DNA from: Diphasiastrum complanatum
Taxonomy: Eukaryota > Streptophyta > Lycopodiopsida > Lycopodiales > Lycopodiaceae
Length of the DNA: 64,000 nucleotides
Assembly (NCBI GenBank): GCA_029204225.1
Contig: CM055107.1
Location: 16,487,309-16,551,308, forward strand
Direction of reading: 5' to 3'
Made by a program: the position numbers and the translations under genes
Notes under the pieces: generated by a model
The model's database searches: none
The model's input: the letters and a program-made list of their open reading frames with translations, nothing else
What the model was told of the DNA's origin: nothing
In this document: one piece after another, positions 25,301 to 40,300 of the stretch
How positions within the stretch are numbered: the stretch's first letter is position 1
Layout of the letters: each line of letters opens with the position of its first letter

Positions 25301-28300
25301 TTAAGAAGTGTTTGTTGTCTTGTTTATGTTGATCCAGTTTTTTAATGTCTCCTTTGACCAGGATCTGCACAACTGTGTAGTCATGATGAAGCTGGTTGCT
25401 GAAGATCTTGAGAGGGAAAACAGGTCTGAAGAGGTATCTTTTTCTTGTCCACCTTGATGGCATACACATTGTTGTGCGTACTAGTGCGATAAAAAGATTG
25501 CTTCAACCATCTTGTTACTATCTTTACTGGTTCTGTTTCTTAAAAATTTCTGCAGTTTGTAGTTTTAAAAAATGGCATCAAAGTATGTGTAAGTGTTGCC
25601 TAGAAGAGTCCTTTTATAACATATCTGAATCTCTTGCAAAGGTGGAAAAGCTTGGTATTGCGACCCTAGAACTGATCTCTGTTGCTGACCATCTTGGACA
25701 TCATACGAAGGCCCTTGAATCTATCAGCAGCAGCTACAATATTAGTGAAGGGGTGGCTTTTCTTTCTCAGCCACTGATTTTAAGAAGTTTACTTTCTGCG
25801 TGCTGGAACTTGAAATATAAATGAGTTATTTTGCTTTACTCTAGCAACTGGCATCTTAGATTTATGATTTATCTCATTGCCCCAGACTACAGATTTCAAG
25901 AAACTCCTCAAGAAGCAAGCGGCAAACTTCGAGAAACAAGCACCTTCAGAGCCTGAAAATCACGTTTATTACAAGCAGTTCAAGGAAGCAGTTTGGGTAA
26001 GCCAGTGGCCACTATATGGTATTTCACCGTGCTCTGGAGCATCTTCAGACTGACTTTGGTCTGTAGAGTCTGGGTTCCTAATTTTATCTCTTTCAGAACT
26101 AGTAAGGAGATGTTTGCTTTTTAGTTGTGAATGAAAATGCAACCTGTTTGTAAATTTGATGAGGGCCCATTAACTAGATGACTAATTGGTGGAATATGTC
26201 AAGTCATCTTCTAGGTCTGGTTGTCAGTAATACCTGGAGTTACTTATATTAATAAGCTGTTGGAAGCAGTAGCTGACATGCATTTTATTATTAATATGAA
26301 TATGACACTTAGTGGAAACTTACGTTTCTTGATTTACAATCCATCTTCAGGTTCTGCTTGATGGAATGTTGTTGTGAAACAGTTACCAAACAGGATGTTG
26401 AAGTTCTTTTATGAACTCTAAGAAAAGCCGATCTATGTTTTTGTGGATCAGTTCTACTTTTTTGTGTCCTTGTAAAAGCTTATTTTTCTCCCCATTTTCA
26501 GCATAGCTGACAGTGAAGCTGTACTTGGCCATGTGAATGGGACAGCCTATGAGATCTATGCCGCATTTCTACATATGAATACAGTTCAATTATGTTGAGT
26601 TGAAGATTAAGTAGACTAGTCAAGTTCTTATGTGATGATCTCATTAATGGAGTCAAATGTATAGTGTGTGTGATAGATAATATCATTGTGCTTTTTTGAG
26701 TTAAAAAAGAAGGTACGTTCAAATTGTTTTTATTTTTTTAATAGTCAAGAGAAGAAAACCAAAATTTTTAGGTGGCAAAATTAAGATTTTAATATCTCAA
26801 AATATACTAAGAAAAGATGTTGGTTATGCACCACAAAATTAGCATGAGAAAAAAAATCGTAATTAGTGCTGACCTAGTCCATTTATTGAGTGGAACGAAG
26901 AACTGAACCAATGTTTTGAGAAGCTCAAACGTATGGTTGCTTGAGCTCAATGTTGTTAGAATTGACGCAATTGATTTGAATTTTGCGCTAGGAGCAATTC
27001 TTTTACAAAACGATAGACCGATAGCATTCGAGGGCAAGAAACTTACTGGACCTCAGTTGCGCTATTCAACTCAAGAGAGAATCGAGATCTAAAATGTTTA
27101 AATCAATAATTTCCCCAAATTTGTGTGACATGTCTAGTGAAAACTGGTGATCTCTCAACCTTTGGATAAGCATATGTTATGGAATAGAATCAAAGGCTGA
27201 GGGCTCGTCAAAATTTACAAATTACAAAACAACAATATACTCTCTCCCCCTATGTCATTGCCTCCTCAATGATGGTAGTATTAAAAGCTTCTAGTAGATT
27301 TATGGCCCTTTTCATGAGAAGAGGCAGACAATTTTTTAGTAGACAACCGTTCGAACCAGGGTGGGTTGACCACGATTCGTGTATAGTTTCCAATGGAAGT
27401 TCTTAATTATATCCACCCTTGAGATTTGAATGTCTACTTCAATTAGCTGCAAAGGGAACATCCAAAAGGCATTTCTCACTAATCAGTGCGCATAAATAGC
27501 GTTCAAAGTTCAAGCATGAGAATCATGGATATAAGCGAGTGTTGGCTTTCAGCCAAAGACGAGTAGCAACAATTTAAAGGATATTTCAAATAAATTAATC
27601 ATTTTCTAATGATCTTAGTACATTCCATTATTTTTAAAGAGTGAAATTATATGTATAGGACAAAGAGCACATCTTGCACGACATGGCAGATCACAAATGC
27701 ACAAAATAAATTGGACGCTCATAGTCAACTTGTTGTAGCCGTAAAGATCAATAGAGATATATAATATATTGAAGAAACTCTCCAGTATCACAGATATCTT
27801 TATCAGTTTATATAAGATCCTTCAAATGTCTATTATGAAATCCACTGGTTTCTTTCAAACTTGTCACTCTAGATTCGTGGTTCGAACTGCGATTCGAGCA
27901 AGCATTATACCATGACCATGCTCAACTTGACAAGTGACTGTGCGAATAATATTAAGGGTTTGTACTGGTCCTACTCAGCTACTCATAACTAAAGCGATTT
28001 TCCTGAAATTAACGATTATATTTGTATAAATGCTTCCCATGGTTCTTTTCATTTTTGTCAAAAAGCCTAAACACACTCACCCATGCAATTTTGTGTATGT
28101 GCTTTTTGTGTTGAAACTCTAATGCAGTAATTACAATTCATATCGATTCATATTCTAGAGTAGTGTAACCTTATACAAGTACATCATTGTCCTGGTTTTG
28201 AAATGCTCAAGCTCTTATCTTTACTTTTCCTTATACTTGATGCACAGAAATCTGGCATAATTATAAGATAGGTTTCGTGCATTTGTGCAATGTGATGTAC

Positions 28301-31300
28301 AGAATGTACATCATGCTGGTGAACCAATGCCTGGTCAAGAATGTGAGGATATTGTGATGACAACATCACAATTTGGGATAGTTAACACAACGTGTCCTTT
28401 ATCCGGAAAACCTGTCACTGAGCTCAAAGAACCAGTTCGGAGGTTTATTCAGTTCCAAAAGCTGGTTGCAATGTTCTTAGATAACTCTTATTGAATAGAT
28501 GATCTAGTTTCCAGGATGATTTGAGCTGTGCTATCAATAAGATCGTTCATCTTTGCATAACTTTGTTGTGTAGTATTTGATATTCATAGCTTGATTTCGC
28601 TCTTTTTTTTTCTTGTTGACTTATTGGAGCTTCTTGTCATTTGTTTCTTGGCCACTCTTTCATTTGAAGTTTGAACTAAAGATTCTATTGTTAAGATTGA
28701 AGCTGTTTTTGCTGAACAAGATGCTATTTCTTGGCATGCTTGATGTTTTAGGTGTTAATATGTGCATAATTGGGGATTTGTATAAAGTAATCCTGTCTTA
28801 CTTCATAGCAACAATAACTTTATATTTGAGTTTATTAGTTTTGTATTTCCTTGCAAAGAAGGGTTGTATATGCCACTTTGTTTAACAAATTATTTTTTCC
28901 CAAATAGTTAGCAGCTGTACGACCACTTTGATCCATCTACTGTTGCAGAAAGTGCGACTTCATACTCCTGGATGCTGATGACAGAATAGAGAATTGTAGC
29001 CTACATAAAATGCTATGCATGATGGATTTTATGGTCAAACTCTTTGTCAAAGGACCCTTTAATGTTTCAAACGCATTCACATCTTTGTCACTTTTGAGTA
29101 TTACTCAAGGAATATCTTCAATGTCGTTTTGATTTCAAAGCCAGCTTATCTTTCATATGAAATCCCAATGTTTTGTTCATTATCTTCCATTCTATGTTGG
29201 CCTCCCTTTCTCTCCACCACTTTGTTATCTTCAACCATATCTATGGGAAAGCAGCTCGTTTGATGGCTCACATCCCATTCAGTTCAGCCAATAACAAGTG
29301 TGAGCCAATAGCAAGTTTCCTTTCCAATATATCTCCCCAAAACTTTGTCGAAGTGTGGTCTATCAAGATGGTTTGAGAGTTAGCGGAAACGTTTCTATCT
29401 TCATTCTTTAATGAAAGAATGATGAAGTTTCAATTTTGGACTTGTATTTCTAGAAGTAATAACTAGTTCAGGCCTTCACGTTTCATGATCTGGTGCGTAT
29501 TCTGATATATGAAAACATAAGCCATTAATTAGTAGAAGCTCAATTTTATCCTAGACTGCCTCTTCACAACAACTAAGTGGTCCCTTATATCCTTGATTCT
29601 TGTAAGATCATCTGTGATATTCTCTTTTTTGCATCCTTAGAGTTTGTAGCTAATTTTCCAAATGGAGAACATTGGTCCTGCAATAAGTGGTGACTTGGTA
29701 AGGTCTTACTTTTCTCTCCTTGAGGTTGGGAGTTTGACTCCAAGGAAAAAAAGATGAGGACTTTGGCAAAATAAATAGTCTTATACATAGACTTAAAAAT
29801 ATCCCATGCCTCACTAAGTCTTTTTGCATCTATGATGCAGGGAATAATGTCGTATTTTACTGACATATTGATGCATTAGGATGCCATATATGATCTGAGA
29901 TCTATAGCATCTTTTTCATTATTCAGCATAGTATCGTCCCCAGTTACTATGTACCAACAAGTACCAACAACCATGTCTCATTAGGATGTTCTGCATTTTG
30001 AAATTCCAGATACTGTATTTAGGCCCTTATAACCAACAAATGTTGGCAAAAACTAGTTCTCCCATTCTAGCCATGCTAATTGATCTAAAGTGCAAAGGAC
30101 TGCCACTTAGTATCTCATGGGACATGCATGCACCAGCAAGTTGCAACCCAAGATTATGAACATCTCAAAATTGGTTCAAGATATAGCCACTATGTTTTAG
30201 GTGGGGATAACTATGAGACTGATTTGATCTTCTACTGCCATTTAACTGAGCAAGGTAAGCCATTCTTAACCACATATCTACATAGTGGCAACATATCCTC
30301 AGTTAGTCAAAACCCCAAGTGTGCAGCTCAAGATGGTTCACATATCAATTGGAAGTAGCCATAACAGTGGTGCATTTTCCTTTAAGCTACTACTAGGCAA
30401 TAGCTTTTATAGATCATTTGTGAAAAATTGCCTACATTGGCAAATCTAGCCATGTAGAATATTGTACATTTTGTCAATATTGTTTGTTGGTTACTTGAAT
30501 GGCCAAAGTGCCACTTGTACATACACACCTAAAGTAGGCTACCACGAGTCAAGAGGAGTGGTTGTGTCTATTTGGTAGTGATTCCTACTTTGTAGGATCT
30601 AGACCATGATTTATGATGAGATTTGTACCTACCATGCACCTACCAAGCATGACTCTTGGATCTAGGCTAGGGTTTTCACATTAGGGCAAGAAAGTGGAGT
30701 CTACTTCCTTATTACATGCTGGATTTTCAAGGAAGTGTGTTTTACTATGTATTTCCATTCTCCATAGTGAGAAGATAAAAACTTTTTGGAGCCTCAAGGA
30801 GAAACTCGAGTTTCCTCTCATTGTATGGTGATTACTCTATTTTTCCAATGAAACCCAGCTTTGGCACTTTGTAAACACTGTCTACAGGCCGTACTACAGC
30901 CTTATTTCCACACGTGTGGAGTTGGATTAGACTATTTGATCAATGCTTTGATTGTCTCTACTTGTTTCCTATCAAGCTGCTAAACTAGATCTTGTTTTCT
31001 GATGACTAGTTTCTGATAGATTGTTTAACAAGCATACAATCATCTTGTGGATCATTCAAAGATCCATTTATGGTCCTTAGTACTGTACTTTTCACATGGT
31101 ATCAGAGCCAAGTACAAGGCCATTGATCTGTGTCTGAATCTAATCCAGTTTTAGCAGGTTTTGGTGCAAAAAGCTAGTATTGGAAGGGCGAGCTGGTATC
31201 CAGGTTTTGGTGAGGGGATTTGATCCCAAACTTTTTCAGGATCAAAATCCGTACTGTTCACACGTGTGGGCATCTCTGAACCAGCATTTAATAACCCATA

Positions 31301-34300
31301 TTCATTGGATCATAGAAAATTCATATGGTGTCAGTTTGATGTAATTTTTAATGCAAATCCTAGGATAAGCTACCAAGATCACTTGCCATGGATTAGTTTT
31401 GAATTTGTTTCATGAAAACTAATGAATCTAGGCTGATTTCAGACCTTCTTAAAGTGGAAACCAGGTCTTAAAAGTACATCAAAGTGAATGAGAGAGAGAG
31501 TCAGTTTTTGTCCAAGAATAGCCAAGATTGGCAAGATTTGCTTGAGTGTAGTTTTCATCTCATCTTATCTTCATTCCAGCTTGTGAGGGAGTGATAGAAC
31601 TGTGATTACAAATCCATCTGTTAGATTAGAAGTCAACATTTGAGTGAAACACTGCAAGTTAGAAACCTTTGTGAGTTTCAGGTCCAAACAAATCTATATC
31701 TTGTGTGTAGAATCTTGCTAGTAAGATGGGATCAGTGGGAGCCTACCTTCTAGAAGCTAGTGAGAGGTCAAATTCTACCAATTATGCTATTTGGAAAGTG
31801 AGGATGGAGTCACTAATGGTGTTCCAGGATCTTTATGAGTTTCTAATAGATGATGAAGATGAACCTCTAGGTGCACAGGAATTAGTGAGATACAAGAAGA
31901 GGTCTAGGCTTGCACTTCACTGTATTAAGATGAATGTAAGCAATGATCTTTTAAGGGAAGTATTATCATGTAAGAGTGCTAAAGAGGCTTGGGAATCTTT
32001 AAAATCTATCTATGAGTCTAGTAACACTTCGAGGGTTCTCATGCTTAGGAATCAGATTCTACAAAGCATGAAGAGGAGTGATGAGAATGCACAAGATTAT
32101 GTGCTAAGAATCAAGTCTCTTAATAGGGAGTTAGCTTCCATTGGAGAGAAGATTCAAGATAGTGTGTTTGTTCAGATTGTCCTAAATGGTCTAGGGAGTG
32201 GCTTTACAAATTTGGTCCAAAGCTTTGCAATCCAAGACACTTTGCCTACTATAGAAAAGCTACACAGTGTATTAGTAGCTGAAGAGTGTAGGATGTTGCA
32301 TACCAATGCAAGAATGAATGCTATTTCTCTGCAGGATGGTGATGAGAAAGCTAATTTCTCATTCAAAAGCAAGAAGAAGACCAATGGCAAGAAGAAGCAC
32401 TTCAAGGAGACCAAGGAGGAGGATGAGGCTTCCAGCTCAAAGGGCAAGATCAAAGACAAGTCCAAGTACAAATGTTTTTTCTGTGGAAAGAAAGGACATT
32501 TTGCATCAGAATGTCTCAAGAAGAAGAAGGCACAAGAGAGCAAACAAAGCAACATTGCACATCAGGAGGAAGAGGAGGATGAAGAGTCATCCTTGATGGT
32601 TTCCAACAAACCACCATCATCCAAGAGCAACACCAATGATTCTTGGTGGATTGATAGTGGGGCAAGTTCCCACATGACATATCAAAAGGACATATTCTCC
32701 ACCTTACTTTCTTACAATGACTTACATAGATCAATCTATACTGCAAGTAGTCAAGAATGTAAGATAAGTGGAATAGGAACAATTCCCTTGTATGTGGGAT
32801 CATCCAAAAGGATGAATCTAGATAATGTTCTTTATGTTCCTAAGTTAACCAAGAATTTGCTTAGTGTTGGCCAGTTAATGGATAATGGCCTAGATGTACA
32901 ATTTAAGCATGGAGTTTGTTCCATCCTTAGAAATGATGAATGTAAAGCCAAAGGCTTTAAGCAAGGTAGATTGTTTAAGCTTGATGCTAATATTGCAGTG
33001 GAGAGTGTTAACTTGGCAAAGGTGGAGCTATCAAAGGTGGAACTGTGGCACAAAAGGTTGGGCCACCCCAACTACAAAGCCATGGAATCTATGGCTACAA
33101 AGGAGCTTGCAGTTGGACTCCCCAAGCATTTGTCAAAGTGTGGGAAGAGATGTGAAGCATGCAGCCTCTCAAAGGCTCACAAGCTACCCTTCTCAAGATC
33201 TACATCAAGATCAAACTCTCCTCTTGAACTCATCCATTCGGATGTTCATAGTTTTTCACATGAGTCTAATGGTGGTGCCAAGTACTATGTAATCTTCATT
33301 GATGACTATTCTAGATTTTGTTGGATGTACCTCTTGTCTAGCAAATCAATGGTGTTTGATTCTTTTGTAAAGTTCAAGACTTTGGTAGAAAATCAACTTA
33401 GTACCAAGATTAAGGTATTAAGGAGTGATAATGGAGGTGAATATGTCTCCAATAAGCTGATTGACTTTTGTATTTCTAATGGCATAAAGAGGGAGTTGTC
33501 ATGTCCATACACCCCTCAACAAAATGGAGCGAGTGAGAGAAGAAATAGATCTCTTTGTGAGTGTGCTAAGGCCTTAAGGCTAGATGCTTCTCTATCCAAA
33601 CCATTTTGGGGTGAAGCAATAACTTGTGCTAACTATTTGTGCAATAGATTGCCAAACCAAGCCATTGGAGGAATCACACCATTTGAAGCTCTATTTGGAG
33701 AGAAGCCCAATCTCAAAGATCTCAAAGTTTTTGGATCCACTTGCTATGTACACCAATCCTTGGATAAGAGAAGGAAGGATGATGCAACATCCATCAAAGG
33801 CATCTTTGTGGGATATGGTGAGAATAGCAAAGGTTATAGAGTCTTCAATCCCATCACTAGCAAGGTGATAGTGAGTAGGGATGTTATTTTTGATGAAGGA
33901 CATGCTTGTGATTTGGATGATAATGCTACTAATCATCTTGATGCCAAGGATCATGCTAGGATAGAGGAGGAGCTTCCAAGTGAAGAAGAACTTGAGGATC
34001 CACCTCAAGATGCAAGAACTCCAAGAACTCCAAGAAGATCTACAAGGGCAAGATCCGAGCCATTGAGGCTCACCTATGATGGTCAAGGTGATCAAAGGGA
34101 AGGCTCATCATCTTTCACATCTTACACCTTTCTTACTTCAATGTTAGATGAGCCAACATGCTATGAAGATGCTTGTAAGTCTAAAAGTTGGATGGATGCT
34201 ATGCAAGTAGAGTATGATGCTCTTATTGAGAATCATACTTGGGATCTTGTGGATCTTCCTCAAGGGAAGAAACCTCTTGATTGCAAGTGGGTGTTTAGAT

Positions 34301-37300
34301 TGAAGTATAATCAAGATGGATCAATAAGCAAGCATAAAGCTAGGCTTGTTGCCAAAGGTTTTTTACAAACCAAAGGCATTGACTATGATGAGACTTTTGC
34401 TCCTGTGGCTAAGCTTGTTACTATCAGGTTGATCATTAGTCTTGCTACAACCTTCAATTGGGAGCTATTCCAACTTGACTTCACAAATGCATTCCTCAAT
34501 GGTTATTTGGAGGAAGAGATCTACATGAGGCAACCCGAGGGCTTCATCAAGGCAAAGCATGAAGGAAAGGTTTTTTTTTGAAGAAGAGCCTTTATGGGCT
34601 CAAGCAAGCACCTAGAGCATGGTACTCTAGGCTAAACTCTTTTCTCATTTCCATCAATTTTGTAATGAGTGCCTATGATCCATCATTGTATATAAGTTTT
34701 CATGATGGCAAGATCATTATTCTTGTTTTGTATGTAGATGACATTATCTTGAGTGGTAATGATCTAGATGGAATTAGAGATGTAAAAATTGCTTTAGCAA
34801 AAGAGTTTAAGATGGTAGATCTCGGCCTATTGAGCTTCATTCTTGGAATAGAGGTTATTAGAGGATGTGATTTTAGCTTCATTTGTCAATCTAAATATGC
34901 TACATCCATCCTAGATAGATTTGGAATGAAGAATTGTAAAGGCATTGAGACACCAATGGAGCAACATGTAAAAACATCTATTGGTTGTGATGAAGCATCC
35001 TTTGAGGACATCACATTATATAGAAGGCGTATTGGCTCCTTGATCTATTTAACTATAACTAGACCTGATCTTAGTTATAGTGTTGGAAAGTTAAAGCCAA
35101 TTCATGCAAAGTCCTCTAGTTTCACATTGGAAGATGGCCAAAAGAGTTCTTAGATACATTTCATTCACTAAGAATTTTGGTATTTTGTATAGAGGAACTA
35201 ATCTTGGCTTAAGAGCCTATAGTGACTCGGATTTTGCAGGTGACAAAGTGGATAGAAGATTAACAAGTGCCTTTGCCACCTTTCTATGTGATGGAGTAGT
35301 ATCATGGCTTTCCAAAAAGCAAGATACCATCTCCCTATCTTCCACAGAATCCGAATACAAGGCCTTGACATCAACATGCAAGGAGGTCTTGTGGCTCAAA
35401 AGGCTATTGGTGGAGCTTCATGTCATGGAGGAGGAGATCCCTATCATCTATTGTGACAACCAATCAGCCCAATCACTTGCAACTAATCCTACATTCCATG
35501 CAAGGAGCAAACACATCGAAATTGCTCATCATTTCGTGAGGGAAAAAGTGCAAGCTAAAGAGATCAAGCTCCAACACGTGCCATCATCAAGTTGCTTGGC
35601 TGATTTGTTTACTAAACCTTTACCTAAAGATTCATTTGTCAAGCTTAGATCTTCAATTGGAGTTATTGATAAAAGCATTGTGATCTCCAAGGCTAGATTT
35701 GAGGAGGAGTGTGAAAAATTGCCTACATTGGCAAATCTAGCCATGCAGAATATTGTACATTTTGTCAATATTGTTTGTTGGTTACTTGAATGGCCAAAGT
35801 GCCACTTGTACATACACACCTAAAGTAGGCTACCACGAGTCAAGAGGAGTGGTTGTGTCTATTTGGTAGTGATTCCTACTTTGTAGGATCTAGACCATGA
35901 TTTATGATGAGATTTGTACCTACCATGCACCTACCAAGCATGACTCTTGGATCTAGGCTAGGGTTTTCACATTAGGGCAAGAAAGTGGAGTCTACTTCCT
36001 TATTACATGCTGGATTTTCAAGGAAGTGTGTTTTACTATGTATTTCCATTCTCCATAGTGAGAAGATAGAAACTTTTTGGAGCCTCAAGGAGAAACTCGA
36101 GTTTCCTCTCATTGTATGGTGATTACTCTATTTTTCCAATGAAACCCAGCTTTGGCACTTTGTAAACACTGTCTACAGGCCGTACTACAGCCTTATTTCC
36201 ACACGTGTGGAGTTGGATTAGACTATTTGATCAATGCTTTGATTGTCTCTACTTGTTTCCTATCAAGCTGCTAAACTAGATCTTGTTTTCTGATGACTAG
36301 TTTCTGATAGATTGTTTAACAAGCATACAATCACCTTGTGGATCATTCAAAGATCCATTTATGGTCCTTAGTACTGTACTTTTCACATCATTGAAGAGCA
36401 TCTGATTTAGATTCTTGTTGTTGGTCGACATCAAAGTGACAATTGTTCCAGGTTGGTGTCGAATCTTTGAGGACATTTCATCAATGTTGACCACCTACAA
36501 GTCTTTGATGCTTGCCATAAAAAAATGCTGATGTTGATCTTCGTACATTATCTCATCGTCTCACCATAGATTGGTTAGGGTTGCCCAACCTTCTAGTGGG
36601 TTAAATGTGCTCCATCCTTTCCACTAGAAACAAGGTGAAGCTTAGTCAACCCTGTTTGGGGGGGTGCTGGTGGTGTGGGATGCTGGTGTCTTGAAGCCAA
36701 AATCTCCACTCAAAGTAGCAAAGATAGGAGCTCTAGACTTGGGGGTGGATCAACATTGATATGCAGGTGTGTGGCAAGCTGGCAATTGAGTCATCTTTGT
36801 GTGGAACCATGTATTGAAATCGGCAATTTTGGAGCATTGAACAGTTACCAAAAATAGAGATATGAGTGCATTCCTCATTGTGCTGTGCCAAGATGAATTC
36901 TTGTAGGTTATATTTCTCTCATAAATAAATGGCCACCTTGAACTGGCCCATATCCTTTGGCCTCCTAGGTGCTGGCATATAAATGATCATGTGGCTGTGA
37001 AATTGAAAGGTAACTTAGAGATTGATGCTCCTGTAATTCTTTGGAAAAGGTAATGTTGATAGGCAAACATCAGTTTCTAGATCTCCCATCCCAGTGTACA
37101 AGATCTAACAGATCCATTTACGAGGCCATGTCTAGATTGAGACAGAAGAACTATCTAGATTGCCTAATGTAAATTGTCATAGATCTCAGTAGCAAGAAAT
37201 CTGCAGAGTTCCAAACATACCGAGTCTGCATATGTTACTCCTTTCTTTGGAAAATTTTGGAGCATTTTTAACACTGTCCAGAATAATCAGGTCCAAAATA

Positions 37301-40300
37301 TCATTTCATTGCAACTAAGGTTTTGTTTTGTGTAAGCATATTGCACGACCTTGTTAGAAAACAAGAACTACTCAGCTTCAATCTAATTGCAAAGAGAAAT
37401 AACAATCACAAAGACAACGGGACAGCAAAGGTGAAGAAGCTAAGATGAGCTTGATTGAGTGAATGCTAGTTACATTCTTCCTCTTGGGGAGTAGTATAGA
37501 TAGAGGCACAATTGGTGCTCAAATTGGAACTTCAATCACCAAATGGAAACGCAAAGGCCAAAAGGCATGAGTTACAAGATGTTATGTTGCTTGTTACTGT
37601 ACTGTTGAATTATCTTTCTTTCTATAGAGTGCACCCTAACTCTACAACAATGAACAGGGCTGAAATTCTGAAAATAATGGCTTATTTAGTTGCATACCAA
37701 AGGCCTTAGAGTGGTCCAAATGAGCACAAACAAACTAGGGATTCATTTCATAGCACGAATCAGGCAAGCAAATGCTGAAAGATAAACTTTTTCATGAACC
37801 TACCTTTAGGAAACAAATGCTTGAATTTATAATCCAACCACAACTAGGACATGTAGAAAATTATTTCTTGATGTCATTTTGGTGAGCATAGTCAAATCTT
37901 TGAGCAGAGTCCAGTATTTTGGTATGTTCACTCTTCCCATTGATGTGAGTCAAATACATGTCATGCTTTCGGTTGTCAGAAAGAGCCACTGATTAAAGTT
38001 CTCTTTGTGGTAATCTTCTTCTGATGTATCTAGTTTTTTTCCTTCTGGGAATTTTGTTTCATTAATTACAATTCGTAAATAGCAGTTTTTTGTTTTTTAA
38101 CTACAGTGCCGATTGCCGCCATGTCTATGAACGCGAAGCTGTGACGGCGTATATCAAGCGCTTTTCACGGAGGCAACCTTGCAAGTGCGCTGCTGCAGGT
38201 ACTCCAATAAAGTTTGAGAGCACTCAATGTCTACCTTTGTAGGGACAATTTTCATCACATATTTTTTTCTGAAATTCACTTTGGAGGTGAGAATCAATAA
38301 AAACTTGGAGTTTGTTAAGAATATAATGGTGGGCGTCGTCCCTTGCTCAAATAGTAATAACGAAAATGAGATAATACATCTGGAGAAAAATGGCAAATTT
38401 GCTACAAAATCACCCATTTTGTTGCAATTTCATATTTCACAAGCTTCAAAGGGTGCACGTGTGATTTGTGGGAGGTGTGTTTGAAATCTTCTTTTGGGGC
38501 TGTAATGATAAAACTGGATGGTGTAGGTGCCATATTTGTCCAATGGATATGCATTGTTTATCTTTCAACCTGCATAACCATTACACGAAGTTAGTAAGAA
38601 AGCTCCAAGATGTGAAAAAACAAGTCATTTGAGGCAACATACTTTCTAAACTATGCTACATGAGAGAGGCAAAATTGAGGTTCTAATGCAAACATGAAGA
38701 AAAGATAAGACTTCATTCAAAATTAGAATGCTAACTTATAACAAACTAAGTTTTTCTAATTTATCAAATCTTCAAACTAGAAATGTTAATTGTCAGGAAT
38801 TGTCACAAGGTTCAGTGGTACAAAAGAATCGGTCACCATGACTTTGTATCCAAGAGATCTGTTTCAAAGCTTGTACTAGTGATCTTACTCATGTCAGTCA
38901 GAATACTCTTTATTGAAATTATTGATAACTTAAAGGAGAATTTTAACTTGAATGTTCAGACCTAAGATGAGTTCGCTGCGCGAATATTATAGTCCTAGTA
39001 GATGAATTCAAGAAGTACCAGCGTTAACTTGAAGGCAGTTGCATATCTTCAATAGCTACCCTTTAACTTTTTAGGGCAACCTAAGCTCTAACAAATTTGT
39101 AACGACTTGCAAAGGTCGACGCCATCGAGTCATGATGTACAAGTTAAATTTTGTAAATTTCGAATCTACAAAGAGGCAACTTGGAAGACAAGTTTTCAAT
39201 GGGTCCGCACAATCAGTATTTGTCAGTTGGACCATATGATTGGGGGCCTTAAGTGCCTCATTTATTATTCGCCATCTAATAGTGCTGTTTGTGAATCGTC
39301 TCGATCCTTATCATGTACTTATATTCCTGCCTCAGTGTGAACACATTAGACTTGTAAATTATAAATATTGAAATGGCTCACAGCGGCATGTGGTGTTTTG
39401 TAGAGTCATTGGACAATCAGGTGACCAGAGATGCTTGTTGGATGAGTTCTTGATATGAATCCTTTTCTATGCAGATGATGTTGGATTGCTTTCTCCCTAC
39501 CAAAGAGGATTTATAGAGACATAGCTATGCATCAAGATAGGTCGTTTTCAAGGGGTTTTGTGTGAGGACAGGATATCTCAGTTGTGCCCTATGGGCTTAC
39601 TAGAGACAAAGGAGAATATTATATCTTAGTGTCCTATTCTACATGAGATTCGAGGTAGATATTATTGCCTATACTGTGAGCAGCCTTTGTTTCTATGCTC
39701 TCGTACATCATATGTGGACCAGAGCTGTGTAGCTCTTATGACACGAGAGATGTTTGTCCTGAGGAGAGCCCGTTGTGACATCGAGACTTTGGTAAGTGAG
39801 CTGCCTCAGTCCATATGGAGACACTTTGATACAGACAGATTATATATTTCAGAGAGACTTTCTCATCCTTTTTATCTAGACATTTATATCTCTTTGGTTG
39901 TACTAGTTTAACTTGTTTTGTCTATTTACGTGTTTCATTGGAGATGTATATGCGCTCCTAAGATGCTTATCACACTTGAAATGTACCCTGCAGGCTTATG
40001 TATCTTCTTAGTACCCTTCTCTCTCTCTCTCTCTCTCTCTCTCTTACGGCTCCTTGTCCTGCTCCCAGCACCCTGGCTCTCAGTTATTCAATTGCTTGAA
40101 TAGAGTGTATACTTTTGTAGTGATACATAATTTTTACTTGTCAGTTACAACTGAGACGTGCAACTTTTTTTCAATCTTGCTGAACTTGTTTGCTTTTTAC
40201 CTAGCTAGTTTCTTTTATGACTTCTGTGCAGGCTGCCCAAGAATTCTTGTGGGATCAAGTATGCTGTGTGATCCTTCTCTGCTGATGGAAATTCAAGAGC

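Larger units (their letters stand above)
30419..36387 (+). mobile_element. Copia-2: young full-length copia element in MMS21 intron 5
   Basis: Complete element in the same direction as MMS21, flanked by the 5-bp duplication tcatt (30414-30418 and 36388-36392). LTRs are 30419-31096 and 35710-36387 (678 bp each, TGTGAAAA..TTTTCACA) and differ at only about three positions by eye. The primer-binding site TGGTATCAGAGCC (31097-31109) abuts the 5' LTR, and a purine tract GAGGAGGAG (35701-35709) abuts the 3' LTR. Being in sense orientation, its LTRs could supply promoters or polyadenylation signals inside the host gene. Confidence 0.96.
28443..38106 (+). other. MMS21 intron 5 (9.7 kb)
   Basis: This intron splits Ser171 of the ligase between exons 5 and 6. 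It contains an antisense copia gag relic (about 29545-29880) and the young copia-2 (30419-36387). The remaining parts, about 28443-29540, 29890-30413 and 36393-38106, show no recognisable genes. Confidence 0.85.

Noticed and set aside
25396-25824. 142-residue open frame over MMS21 exons 2-3
   Set aside because: It reads through introns in a different frame from the spliced ligase; the exon-by-exon model fits better.
27330-27400. GTTCGAACC-like box suggesting another SINE or tRNA
   Set aside because: No A-box at the right spacing and no flanking target duplication.
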